A DNA stretch of 64,000 nucleotides from Deltaproteobacteria bacterium (GTDB taxonomy: Bacteria > Myxococcota_A > Polyangia > Polyangiales > Ga0077539): NCBI GenBank assembly GCA_016704445.1, contig JADJAE010000150.1, positions 62,001 to 126,000 of the forward strand, in the 5' to 3' direction. Numbering within the stretch: position 1 is the first letter of the stretch; each line of letters starts with the position of its first letter. Below the pieces are notes generated by a model. The model saw only the letters and a list, made by a program, of their open reading frames with translations, ran no database searches and was not told where the DNA came from. This document shows positions 55,688-64,000 of this stretch, piece after piece. Made by a program: the position numbers and the translations under genes.

Positions 55688-57113
55688 GGGATCCCTCCTG
55701 AGCGCGTGCGTGTTCGGTCGCAACTTCACCTTCGGCTCCATCAAGGAGGTGATGAACAAGGCCAACGAGCTGCGCTCCGGCGACGTGCAGGCGGGCCTGA
55801 GCGCCGAGAGCGACCGCGAGCGCGTCGCGGCCAAGCGGGTGCTCTCGCAGCTCACCCTCGACGACCTCTACGAAGCCCCGAGCGTCCCCTACGAGCAGGA
55901 CGAGGTCACCCGGCTCTGCCAGGACTCCTGTGACGCCGGAGCGCGGCGGAGGCTCAAGGGCAAGAGCCTCGCGGAGGTGCGGGAGTGGATCGTCGACACG
56001 CGCACCAGCGGCGACGACCTGCTCGCGGTGTCACCGGGGCTCACCCCCGAAATGGTCGCCGGGGTCACCAAGCTGATGTCCAACATGGACCTCGTGGTGG
56101 CCGCCCGGAAGATTCGCGTGGTGGTGCGGTGCAACAACACCCTCGGGCTGCCGGGGCGCATCTCGTCGAGGCTCCAGCCCAACCACCCGCGCGACTCGGT
56201 GGAGGGCATCCTGGCGGTGGTGCTCGACGGGCTCAGCTACGGCAACGGCGACGCCGTCATCGGGGTCAACCCCTCGACGGAGACCGTGGAGTCGACGGCG
56301 GAGATCCTCACCCGCACCAAGGCCCTGATGAACCGACTCGGGGTGCCGACGCAGAACTGCGTGCTCTCTCACATCACCATCCAGATGCAGGCGATGCAGA
56401 AGGGAGCGCCGCTCGACCTGTGCTTCCAGTCGATCGCGGGCTCCGAGGGGGCCAACCGCAACTTCGGGGTGAGCGTGGCGCTGCTCGACGAGGCCCTGGC
56501 CATGACCCGGGCGCTGGGCACCGCGAAGGGGCCCAACGTGATGTACTTCGAGACGGGCCAGGGGACGGCGCTCTCGGCGGACGCCCATCACGGCACCGAC
56601 CAGCTCACCATGGAGGCCCGGGCCTACGGGCTCGCGCGGAGGTACGCGCCCTTCCTGGTCAACAGCGTCGTGGGCTTCATCGGGCCGGAGTACCTCTACG
56701 ACGGCAAGCAGATCACCCGCGCGGGCCTCGAAGACCACTTCATGGGCAAGCTCAGCGGCATCTCGATGGGCTGCGACGCCTGCTACACCAACCACGCCGA
56801 GTGCGATCAGAACGACGTCGAGAACCTCGAGATGCTCCTCGCGGCGGCGGGCGTGAACTACCTCATGGGCATCCCCGCGGGCGACGACGTGATGCTCAAC
56901 TACGAGACCACGTCGTTTCACAACAACGCGGCGCTGCGGGAGATCCACGGGCTGCGGCCGGCGCCGGAGTTCGAGGCGTGGATGGAGCGGCTGGGCCTCT
57001 GGCGCGAAGGTCGGATGACCGAGAAGGCCGGGGACGCGTCGCAGTTCCTGCGGAAGGAGGAGGTGCGCGAGGTGGTCTTCGGCGCTCAGCCCTTCCAGCG
57101 AAACCAGCCGTAG
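55686..57113 (+). CDS. eutB: Ethanolamine ammonia-lyase large subunit
   Basis: 475 residues, versus about 453 in Escherichia coli. Cobalamin-dependent enzyme subunit cleaving ethanolamine to acetaldehyde and ammonia. Signatures: KEVMNKANELRSGDVQAG, GRISSRLQPNHPRD, DAVIGVNPSTETVES, FETGQGTALSADAHHG, and GLEDHFMGKLSGISMGCDACYTNHAECDQND. No eutC follows; the next gene converges and overlaps its end by 28 bp. The shell genes at 43.8-45.1 kb could belong with it functionally, but they are 10 kb away. Confidence 0.93.
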   Translation: MGSLLSACVFGRNFTFGSIKEVMNKANELRSGDVQAGLSAESDRERVAAKRVLSQLTLDDLYEAPSVPYEQDEVTRLCQDSCDAGARRRLKGKSLAEVREWIVDTRTSGDDLLAVSPGLTPEMVAGVTKLMSNMDLVVAARKIRVVVRCNNTLGLPGRISSRLQPNHPRDSVEGILAVVLDGLSYGNGDAVIGVNPSTETVESTAEILTRTKALMNRLGVPTQNCVLSHITIQMQAMQKGAPLDLCFQSIAGSEGANRNFGVSVALLDEALAMTRALGTAKGPNVMYFETGQGTALSADAHHGTDQLTMEARAYGLARRYAPFLVNSVVGFIGPEYLYDGKQITRAGLEDHFMGKLSGISMGCDACYTNHAECDQNDVENLEMLLAAAGVNYLMGIPAGDDVMLNYETTSFHNNAALREIHGLRPAPEFEAWMERLGLWREGRMTEKAGDASQFLRKEEVREVVFGAQPFQRNQP

Positions 57114-58375
57114 CCCGCGCGCTCCAGGGTTCCCTCCTTGAGGAGCTTCTTCACCTTCGCCTCGGTGTAGCCGAGCGCGCGAAGCTCCGAGGTCATCAGC
57201 TCCTGTCCAGGCGTGGGCGTCGGTGAAGGCGTGGGCGTCGGTGAAGGCGTCGGCGCAGGCGGGGCGGCCTTCTCTCGCTTCGTTGCAGCGGGCTTCGCGG
57301 GAGGCGCTGGCGGCGGTGGCGGCGGTGGCGGCGGGAGCTTCGGGGCGGGCCTCGCGACGCCTTCGGGCCAGAGCAGCGCGACGTCGGGGCAGATGAGCTC
57401 CGAGGCCATCACGGGCATCTCGTGGGAGGCGTCGTTCGCGGGCGGCAGATAGCCTGACAGCGCGCCGCCGGCCTCCCACGACTGCGTCGCGAAGGCCAGG
57501 GCGCCCCGCTGCCCCGGCGTCAGGGTGGAGTCCCCCGGCGCCGCCGTCGGCACCACCACGCGCCGCGGCTCGGCCGTGAACTCGTCGTAGTCGTCGTAGT
57601 CGTCGTCGGGCGCGTTCGGCGTCAGCCACTCTTCGAGCATCGGCTTCAGCGCCATCGGGCTCAGCACGAAGCGCGGCGAGTCGGACACCGTGACCGGGAC
57701 CAGCAGCAGCGCCGCCTCGAAGCCCAGCTCCGGGTGCTCCTCGCACAGCCGCTGGAAGGCCAGACGGCGCATCGCCGCGTGGGGGCACTCCGGCTCGGGC
57801 TCGTCCTGCTTCAACTGGCCGCGGCCGGGGAGGATGATCCCCAGCATCCGGAGGATCTCGGTCTGCTCGGAGTACTGGGTGTTTCTCTGGGAGAACCTCG
57901 GGTCGAGGGTGGAGCGCCGCTCGGCGCACACCGGACATCGCGTGATACGGCGGGTGGTGCGCGACAGCGCGGAGCGCAGCCCTTCGAGCGCGGCGGCTGC
58001 GAGCGGGCCGAGGCCGGGGTCGATCGACCCTGCGGAGGTCAGCAGCTCGGGGCGAGAGAGCAGCCCTTCGTCGACCAGCAGCTGGTGCAGCCCGGCGGCC
58101 ACCACGGCCACCTCGGTGTGGTCGGCGGCGCCCTGGGCCAGCCAGTGTTCGAGCGGGTAGTTCACCGTCACATCGCGGGAGCCGCCGGCCTTCTGGACGT
58201 CGGCCGCGGCGGCCGGGGTGAGCCGCAGGAGGAGCGAGACCCAGCGGCCGGTGGTCGGGTTGCGCAGCAGCTTCGCCTCGCCGAAGGAGAGGCCCGTGAC
58301 GACGTACTCCCCCCGCGGGGCGCGCAGGGAGATGCCCGCGATGCGGTCGAGGCGCTCTCGCAACGCGTCGCTCAT
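57086..58375 (-). CDS. Hypothetical partner protein of the SNF2 helicase
   Basis: 429 residues. The ATG overlaps the helicase stop (ATGA), so it is co-translated with it. The N-terminal 200 residues are an unknown alpha/beta domain. A possible zinc site is formed by CPVCAERR and ECPHAA (about residues 155-215). Then comes an acidic stretch (DDDYDDYDEF), a long Pro run, Thr-Pro repeats (TPSPTPTP), and a C-terminal small helical domain (LRALGYTEAKVKKLLKEG) resembling a winged helix. It ends 28 bp inside eutB on the other strand. The family is not recognised. Confidence 0.7.
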   Translation of the reverse strand: MSDALRERLDRIAGISLRAPRGEYVVTGLSFGEAKLLRNPTTGRWVSLLLRLTPAAAADVQKAGGSRDVTVNYPLEHWLAQGAADHTEVAVVAAGLHQLLVDEGLLSRPELLTSAGSIDPGLGPLAAAALEGLRSALSRTTRRITRCPVCAERRSTLDPRFSQRNTQYSEQTEILRMLGIILPGRGQLKQDEPEPECPHAAMRRLAFQRLCEEHPELGFEAALLLVPVTVSDSPRFVLSPMALKPMLEEWLTPNAPDDDYDDYDEFTAEPRRVVVPTAAPGDSTLTPGQRGALAFATQSWEAGGALSGYLPPANDASHEMPVMASELICPDVALLWPEGVARPAPKLPPPPPPPPPAPPAKPAATKREKAAPPAPTPSPTPTPSPTPTPGQELMTSELRALGYTEAKVKKLLKEGTLERAGYGWFRWKG

Positions 58376-61300
58376 TCGCCCTCCTCCTTCGCGCGCTTGT
58401 CCAGCGAGAGGAAGGCCCGCAGCGCGCGGTCGTCCATCTCGGTGATCCACGACTCGTCGGCCCCGCCGAGGATCTTGTCGGCCATGGCCCGCTTGGTCTC
58501 GAGCAGCTCCGCGACGCGCTCCTCCACGGTGCCTTCGGTGACGAGGCGGTAGACGTTCACCCGGCGCGTCTGGCCGATGCGGTGCGCGCGGTCCGTGGCC
58601 TGGTCCTCGACGGCGGGGTTCCACCAGCGGTCGTAGTGGATGACCGCGGAGGCGGCGGTGAGGTTGAGCCCGGTGCCCCCGGCCTTCAGCGAGAGGATGA
58701 GCACCGGAGGACCATCCGCGCGCTGGAAGGCGTCGAGCATGGCCTCGCGCTGCGAGGCGTTGAGGCCGCCGTAATAGAAGCCCGCGTCCAGCTTGAAGCG
58801 CGCGGCGAGGGCGCGCTGGAGGATGCGGCCCATCTCCACGAACTGCGTGAAGATCAGCACGCGCTGACCCTCCGCGAGGAGCTCGTCCATCACCTCCAGC
58901 ATCCGGTCGAGCTTGCCCGAGCGGCCGAAGAGGGCGTCCGGGCGCTCGGCCTCGAAGCTCTCCGGGTGGTTGCAGATCTGCTTGAAGCGCATCAGCGCCG
59001 CGAGGATGTGCGCCCGACGCTGGATGCCGTCCTTGTCCGCGATGCCCTTGAAGGCCGCCTCGGTCATGGCCGTGTAGAGCGCGGTCTGCTCGCGGGTGAG
59101 CTCGCAGGAGAGGTCCTGCAGCTGGAGGGGAGGGAGGTCGGCGGCCACCGCGGGGTCGCGCTTGGTGCGGCGCAGCAGGAAGGGACCTACGCGGCGGGAG
59201 AGGCGCTCCAGGGCCTTCTGGTCGCCGCTGCGGGCGGGCGTCTCGAAGGTGCGGGCGAAGCGGGTGGAGCCGCCCAGCAGCCCGGGGACCATCACGTCGA
59301 AGATCGACCAGAGGTCGCGGAGGTGGTTCTCCACGGGGGTTCCGGTGAGGCCGAACTTGGACTCGGCGTCGAGGCCGCGGAGCGCCCGGGTCTGGAGCGC
59401 GTTGGGGTTCTTGAGGTTCTGCGCCTCGTCGACGATGACGGCGCCCCAGCGCACGGCGGCGAGCAGGGCCTCGTCGCGGCGGGCGATCGCATAGCTGGTG
59501 ACCACCACGTCGGCGGCCTCCACGGACTTCGCGAAGGCGGCCGGGTCGCGCTCCCTCCCGAGGCCCTGGTGCACATGGACCTTCAGCTTCGGGGTGAACT
59601 TCTTCGCCTCGCGAGACCAGTTGAAGACCACCGCGGTGGGGCAGACCACCAGGTCGGGTCCGCGCGGGGGAGGCGCTCCCTTCGCGCGGCGGGTGGCGAG
59701 GAGCGCGAGCACCTGCACGGTCTTGCCGAGGCCCATGTCGTCCGCGAGGCATCCGCCGAAGCCCTGCGAGGCCAGGAAGGCCAGCCAGGAGAGGCCGCGC
59801 TCCTGGTAGGGACGGAGCGTTCCCTTGAAGCCCGCCGGGGCCTTGAGCTGAGGCACCCCGACGCCGTCGCGCAGCCCGGAGAGGAAGGCCTCCCAGCGCG
59901 AGGAGAAGATGGACTCGGCCTGCGCGGCCTGCTCGGCGGCCCACTCGTCGTCGAGGGCCACGGCGCCGGAGTAGTTGATGCCCTTGTCGGCCCCCAGCTT
60001 GCGGAGGACCTTCTCCCGGGCGCGCAGCAGCTCGAGCGCGGTGATGAGGTCGGCCCGCGGCAGCACGTGGCCGTGCACCCGGAGGAAGCCGTCGGAGGTG
60101 CCCTCGAGGAGGCGCTCGGCCTCGGCGGTCTCCAGCGTGTCGTCGCCGAGGGCGAGCTCCAGGTGCGGAACGAATCGTGCGCTGTGGAGCCCGAGGCGCG
60201 AGGGGTCTTCGGGGTCGCCCGCGAGGTCCCAGCGGACGCGGACGCGCGCGGCGGAGGCGCTGCCCGGGGCGACGGAGAAGGCGACGAGGTCGCGCGGTCG
60301 GCGCTTGGGGCGGGGGAGGCCGGTCGACTCGATCCAGGAGTCGAACTGGTAGCCTTCGAGGGGGACGGGGCGAAACGAGAGGAGCCGCTGCGCCGTCGCC
60401 TCGGTGATGCGAGCGTGGCCGGTCAGGATCTCCGGGCGGCACAGGACGCTCGCCCCAAGGCGGAGCACCACGGACCAGTCGCGCGCCACCACCGAGGCGG
60501 GGTGCAGGAAGAGGGCGTCTTCGTGCTCGACGACCTGGTCGTGGAGGGTCTCCCTGGCGAGGAGCGCGTCGAGGGGGAGGAAGGACTTCTTCCCCTGGAG
60601 GACGCCGAGGTCGAGGGCCCAGGAGTCGCCCGCGGCGTCGGGTGCGTCGAGGGGGTGGACCCTGGCGTGGAGGTGGTCCTTCGGGGCCTCGGTGACGGGG
60701 GCGAGGAAGGGGTGCTGCGGGAAGAGGCAGCTCCCGTGGGCGCGGTGCATGGGGGCCGCGTCGCCGCGGGCGACGGCGTCGCGGAGGGAGCGCATGGCGG
60801 CGGGGTCGGTGGGCACCTCGGGGGACTGCGCGGTGGCTGAGCCGAGGAGCTCGAGGAGGAAGAGGGCGAGGCGCGAGGCGCGGGGCTCGTCGCGCCATCC
60901 GCGGGGGCCGCGATCGTCGTCGGTGTGGCAGGCCGGGAGGAAGCGCGGCGCTCGGAGGGCGCGGTCGAGGCGGTTGAGGTCGACCAGGGAGACCGGCGGG
61001 ATCCACGCGAGCGCGACGGCCTCCTCGGGCGACGGGACGTGGCCGCGAGGAGGGCGGACGGAGGCGTCGGTGGGGCTGAGCGTGGGGAGCAGCGGCCCGG
61101 CGGAGACGCGGGCGATGAGGTCGTCGAGGAAGGCGATGACCGCGGGGGCGTGCGGCGAGACGAAGCCCGCGCCGTAGCGGGCGGACCAGTCGTGGAGGAG
61201 CTGGCGCAGGGGGTGGAGGGAGAGGGAGGGCGGGACGATCCAGCCTTCGAGGGCGAACTCATCGAGCTCGATGGCGTGGTGGGCGGCCTTGAAGTGGTCG

Positions 61301-61578
61301 ACGTCCCACGCGTGGACGAGGCCGGGCAGCGGCACCGGGCGGTAGTTGCCGAGCCTGGGGAGGACGGCGATGAAGCGGGAGGGCTTCAGGCCGCGCGCGA
61401 GGCACGCGGGACGGCGGCTGTGGGGGACGATCGAGGGGTGGGGGAGGGGACCCTCGCGGGGCGCACGGCCCTTCGCCCGGAAGGAGTCGGGCTCGCCCGG
61501 GGCCTCGAACCAGAGGGCGAAACGGAGCGATCCTCCGTGGTTGAGGAGGTGGACGTGGAGTCCGAGCGGGAGGGCCAT
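58372..61578 (-). CDS. SNF2-family DNA-dependent ATPase/helicase
   Basis: 1068 residues. The N-terminal 560 residues are the accessory region found in bacterial SNF2 proteins (ending YQERGLSWLAFL). The motor then shows motif I ADDMGLGKT, motif Ia VCPTAVVFNW, a DEAQ-type motif II VDEAQNLKN, motif III LTGTPVENHL, motif IV VLIFTQF, motif V LSLKAGGTGLNLT and motif VI DRAHRIGQ. This is the HepA/RapA-like bacterial group remodelling DNA or DNA-protein complexes. No nuclease domain was seen. The gene for an unknown partner follows with a 4-base overlap. Confidence 0.93.
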   Translation of the reverse strand: MALPLGLHVHLLNHGGSLRFALWFEAPGEPDSFRAKGRAPREGPLPHPSIVPHSRRPACLARGLKPSRFIAVLPRLGNYRPVPLPGLVHAWDVDHFKAAHHAIELDEFALEGWIVPPSLSLHPLRQLLHDWSARYGAGFVSPHAPAVIAFLDDLIARVSAGPLLPTLSPTDASVRPPRGHVPSPEEAVALAWIPPVSLVDLNRLDRALRAPRFLPACHTDDDRGPRGWRDEPRASRLALFLLELLGSATAQSPEVPTDPAAMRSLRDAVARGDAAPMHRAHGSCLFPQHPFLAPVTEAPKDHLHARVHPLDAPDAAGDSWALDLGVLQGKKSFLPLDALLARETLHDQVVEHEDALFLHPASVVARDWSVVLRLGASVLCRPEILTGHARITEATAQRLLSFRPVPLEGYQFDSWIESTGLPRPKRRPRDLVAFSVAPGSASAARVRVRWDLAGDPEDPSRLGLHSARFVPHLELALGDDTLETAEAERLLEGTSDGFLRVHGHVLPRADLITALELLRAREKVLRKLGADKGINYSGAVALDDEWAAEQAAQAESIFSSRWEAFLSGLRDGVGVPQLKAPAGFKGTLRPYQERGLSWLAFLASQGFGGCLADDMGLGKTVQVLALLATRRAKGAPPPRGPDLVVCPTAVVFNWSREAKKFTPKLKVHVHQGLGRERDPAAFAKSVEAADVVVTSYAIARRDEALLAAVRWGAVIVDEAQNLKNPNALQTRALRGLDAESKFGLTGTPVENHLRDLWSIFDVMVPGLLGGSTRFARTFETPARSGDQKALERLSRRVGPFLLRRTKRDPAVAADLPPLQLQDLSCELTREQTALYTAMTEAAFKGIADKDGIQRRAHILAALMRFKQICNHPESFEAERPDALFGRSGKLDRMLEVMDELLAEGQRVLIFTQFVEMGRILQRALAARFKLDAGFYYGGLNASQREAMLDAFQRADGPPVLILSLKAGGTGLNLTAASAVIHYDRWWNPAVEDQATDRAHRIGQTRRVNVYRLVTEGTVEERVAELLETKRAMADKILGGADESWITEMDDRALRAFLSLDKRAKEEGE

Positions 61579-61958
61579 GAACCGAGAGGGGGTGCTCAGG
61601 CGTCAGCGCCGATGGCCAGCGAACCAGGGGCCACGCGCCTGCTGGGCCGAACAGCGGGTCGCCACCATGGCGCTGGGGCGGCGGCCGTTGTCAGGGCGCA
61701 GCGCGAGGGCGAGCACGAGTCGGTGAGACGGGCGCGATGGCCGCCGCGGCGGCAGAACCCTGGCGCAGCCGCCGGCGGGTCGGGGCCAGGGCGTTGCAGA
61801 TCAGCCCAGCCCGAGCGCGAGCGACGCCGGGAAGCGTCGGCGACATTCCTCCGGGGTGTGTTGGCGGAGCCGCCATCGTCAGCTGGCGCCGAGGGCAGGC
61901 GCGAGGGAGGCTGGTCGGGCACGGAGGGGATGAGGCTGTCGGAGTCGCGGCAGGGCCG
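61579..61958. other. 380-bp intergenic region
   Basis: It lies between the start of the SNF2 gene and the stop of the Uma2 gene, both on the minus strand. Open frames here are Arg/Pro/Ser-rich with no family resemblance, so I call no gene. It presumably holds the SNF2 promoter; no clear -35/-10 or strong hairpin was identified. Confidence 0.5.
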
Positions 61959-62780
61959 TCAGGGGAGGTTAAATGGGTGGGAGCACGGGGCCACGGATAC
62001 CCGCGCGGTGGCCGGGGCTCTCCCCCTCGTCGGCTGTCGGCGAAGCGGCGACCAACTGCGGTCCGGCGGATGGTCGGCGCGCAGCGGGAGGCGCCGACGC
62101 GCGGGCTTGGCCTCCTCGAGGGCCGTCCGCGCGCCGCGGTGGTGGCGCTCCGGCCGGGCTTCTCCCTCCCGCCCTTCCTCCCGCGCCTCTTTTCGAACCG
62201 CATCGAGGCTCCCGTACCCCCTTGCATCGAGGAGGTTGCGCAGCGTCACCTCGTGCGCGGCGTCGCGGTCGTAGAGCGCCCGCACGGGCACCGGGAGCTT
62301 CAGCACGCCCGGCGCCGTGAGCGTCGCCTCGTCGCCCACGGTGCGCATCGCCACCCCGGGCTCGTGGATCTCCACCCGCCGCGGACCGACCAGCCGCACG
62401 ACCCACACCCAGCGCGTGCCGGCGGCGAGCAGCTCGGCGACCTTCGTCCGCAGCTCGGCCTCGTCCTGGCCCCGCCCCGCGTACTCCACGGCGAGCGGCG
62501 CCTGCGTCGCCCACGTCCCGTCGCCCCCCTCGAAGTTCACCGTCACGTCGGGCGCCCGCAGCGAGTCCGGCCCCAGCGCGAGGCCCGTGTCGACGCCCGC
62601 GTTGTGCACCGCGGGGTCGCTGTCGAGCACCGCGAAGCCCAGCCCGTTGGGGCCCGTTCCGTCACGCCCCGTCGGCGCACAGAACACCGGGTGCCCTTGC
62701 GAGAGCTCGTAGGGGTCTCCCGAGCGGAGCTGACCCGGACGGAAGGGACCCCGCTGGTACTTGCGATGACCGTCGCTCAT
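61959..62780 (-). CDS. Uma2-family (DUF820) protein, C-terminus uncertain
   Basis: 273 residues from ATG 62780. The core APDVTVNFEGG, then PLAVEYAGRGQDEAELRTKVAELLAAG, then RWVWVVRLVGPRRVEIHEPG is the longer Uma2 type common in Polyangia, with the acidic pair and Glu of the nuclease-like fold. After RNLLDARGYGSLDAVRKEAREEGREG the chain becomes Arg/Pro-rich and loses the helical tail I expect, so a frameshift near 62170-62190 is possible. Function is unknown. It is the second Uma2 gene in the window. Confidence 0.75.
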   Translation of the reverse strand: MSDGHRKYQRGPFRPGQLRSGDPYELSQGHPVFCAPTGRDGTGPNGLGFAVLDSDPAVHNAGVDTGLALGPDSLRAPDVTVNFEGGDGTWATQAPLAVEYAGRGQDEAELRTKVAELLAAGTRWVWVVRLVGPRRVEIHEPGVAMRTVGDEATLTAPGVLKLPVPVRALYDRDAAHEVTLRNLLDARGYGSLDAVRKEAREEGREGEARPERHHRGARTALEEAKPARRRLPLRADHPPDRSWSPLRRQPTRGRAPATARVSVAPCSHPFNLP

Positions 62781-62863
62781 CACGGCCAAGCTACCACCGC
62801 GCCGCCTCCGTCGCCCGATAGGTTGCCCGGGCGTGGCGGCGGGGCGTAGCTTGCGCGGCGGCG

Positions 62864-64000
62864 ATGGTACAACCAGCGGTTTCGAGCGGCGCTCCGGCGT
62901 CGGGCAACGAGCTCCGCGTCTGCGTGCGCTGCGGCATCATCGCGCTCAACGGGCAGGCCCGGTGCCACATCTGCAGCGAGCCGATGGGGGTGCGCGGCCA
63001 CATGGTGCAGTGCCTCCTCCCGGGTCGCCCGTGGGCCCGGCTGGAGATGGTGCTCCCGTGCCCACACTGCGGGGTCGAGTTCTCTCCGCGCCCGGAGGCC
63101 ATCGAGTCTGCGGCGCACTGTCCGTCGTGCCAGCAGCCCACGGTCATCGAGCCCGCGTGGTGGGACGAGGCGGTGCACCTCGCGCACGCCGTCGTCGACC
63201 TCGCGCACCCCGACTTCCACCACCAGAACGAGGCCCTCGGCGCGTTCAACCCCTTCGGCGACGTGGGGCTCTCGCAGCCCTGCGCCAGCCTGCCCAGCGA
63301 CCGCATCCCGATGCAGTCGATGCTCAGGCTGAGGGTGGGTCCGGGCGCGCCGCCGTGCCTGCGCTGCGGGACGCCCCTCATCGTGCGGGTGCTCACCCAG
63401 GGTCGGCAGACCACGGAGTGCCCGCAGTGCGGCGACCGCGAGGCCTTCGCGCTGCCGCTGTCGCTGGTGGGGAGGGTTCCGGCGATACGCGCGCTCATCG
63501 GTTTTGGCCCGGAGACCGCGGCGGCGCAGGGGCGCATCGAGCCGTGGTGGCTGCTGATGGAGGGGCCGTCGACGCTGCGCCCGCTGGTTCAGGCGCAGAT
63601 GGAGCAGAGCCAGAAGGACGCCGCCGAGCGCGCCGCCTGGGAGGCGTGGAACCTCCAGGAGCGAGAGCGCCTGGAGCGCGAGGCGAGGCTGGAGCAGGCG
63701 AAGTCCGAGCGCGAGGCCGCGGAGCGGGGCAAGCAGGAGAAGGCCGCCCGGGAGAAGGCCGATCGGGAGCGGGCCGATCGCGCGGCGAAGGAGACCGCGG
63801 CGGCGCTCAAGGAGACGCAGTCGCAGCTCGAGCAGTCCCAGCGGGCGCTGCAGGATGCGCAGTCGCGGGCCGCGCAGACGCAGCAGTCGATGGAGCAGGC
63901 GCTGCGGGCCGCGCAGGAGGCCCACCGCGCGGACGTCGAGCGGCTCCAGCAGGAGGCGTGGGGGCAGAGCGAGCAGCTGCGCGGGATGATGGCCCAGCAG
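62864..64000 (+). CDS. Zinc-ribbon protein with long coiled coil, cut by window edge
   Basis: 379 codons are visible. Three zinc-ribbon-like Cys pairs occur: CVRCG with CHICS (about 20-40), CPHCG with CPSCQ (about 67-90), and CLRCG with CPQCG (about 165-187), suggesting two or three zinc sites. From about residue 240 the chain is Glu/Arg/Ala/Gln-rich with strong heptad character, a long coiled coil running off the right edge. It may be a structural protein; the family is not recognised. Confidence 0.75.
   Translation, partial: MVQPAVSSGAPASGNELRVCVRCGIIALNGQARCHICSEPMGVRGHMVQCLLPGRPWARLEMVLPCPHCGVEFSPRPEAIESAAHCPSCQQPTVIEPAWWDEAVHLAHAVVDLAHPDFHHQNEALGAFNPFGDVGLSQPCASLPSDRIPMQSMLRLRVGPGAPPCLRCGTPLIVRVLTQGRQTTECPQCGDREAFALPLSLVGRVPAIRALIGFGPETAAAQGRIEPWWLLMEGPSTLRPLVQAQMEQSQKDAAERAAWEAWNLQERERLEREARLEQAKSEREAAERGKQEKAAREKADRERADRAAKETAAALKETQSQLEQSQRALQDAQSRAAQTQQSMEQALRAAQEAHRADVERLQQEAWGQSEQLRGMMAQQ

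Noticed and set aside
58376..61006. Continuation of the helicase-partner frame as a 1306-residue protein
   Set aside because: Upstream of ATG 58375 it is a Pro/Arg-rich shadow of the SNF2 gene in another frame on the same strand.

Overview
The window is very GC-rich chromosomal DNA with long runs of overlapping, translationally coupled genes, lipobox-type signal peptides, many multihaem cytochromes, an orphan NtrC-type regulator, Uma2-type nucleases and microcompartment shell proteins like those of Haliangium. This points to Myxococcota (Polyangia/Sandaracinaceae-like) or a close deltaproteobacterial relative. No rRNA, tRNA or CRISPR array was seen. The species assignment is inference.

Layout. 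1-4.2 kb (minus): a secreted V8-like serine protease cut by the left edge, tryptophanase, and a lipoprotein with two NrfJ-like domains. 4.6-19.6 kb (plus): a respiratory, probably extracellular-electron-transfer, gene cluster. It holds an OmcA/MtrC-type decahaem lipoprotein with a collagen-like stalk, a cytochrome/FeS/NrfD quinone oxidoreductase module, a porin flanked by two multihaem lipoproteins, a Rieske plus unusual cytochrome b, a nine-haem anchored cytochrome and a 33-haem cytochrome. I count 77 CXXCH motifs plus five CX3CH/CX4CH motifs. Electrons would run from quinol through the periplasmic cytochromes, across the outer membrane and on to the surface decahaem protein. 19.6-25.7 kb: a lipoprotein, a sigma-54 response regulator, a membrane protein and a membrane-fused spermidine-synthase-like protein.

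25.7-38 kb (all minus) is a defence island with visibly more A/T. Its first part is a five-gene block: an unknown protein, a NACHT-type ATPase with one frameshift, a second P-loop ATPase, a subtilisin-like protease and an MBL-fold hydrolase. Two copies of a 62-bp structured repeat bracket this block. It recalls AVAST type I (MBL, protease, STAND) but uses an S8 protease, and it is the best candidate here for an undescribed system. A Uma2 nuclease and a Septu-like PtuA/PtuB pair follow.

38-64 kb is mostly housekeeping and accessory metabolism: a cPGS-like GTPase with ornithine aminotransferase, glutathione reductase (frameshifted), an esterase lipoprotein, an NCS1 permease, a nucleotidase, L28, glycogen phosphorylase, glyoxalase II, an exonuclease, enoyl-CoA hydratase, a SNF2 helicase with an unknown partner, and a second Uma2 protein. 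It also holds a two-gene microcompartment shell locus, in which one protein fuses a hexamer-type (BMC-H) and a pentamer-type (EutN/CcmL) domain, and an EutB gene with no adjacent eutC.

Three genes (NACHT, gor, exonuclease) each appear broken by a single-base indel in a G/C-rich stretch. This may reflect sequencing error rather than decay, and it calls for caution with any frame-dependent claim.
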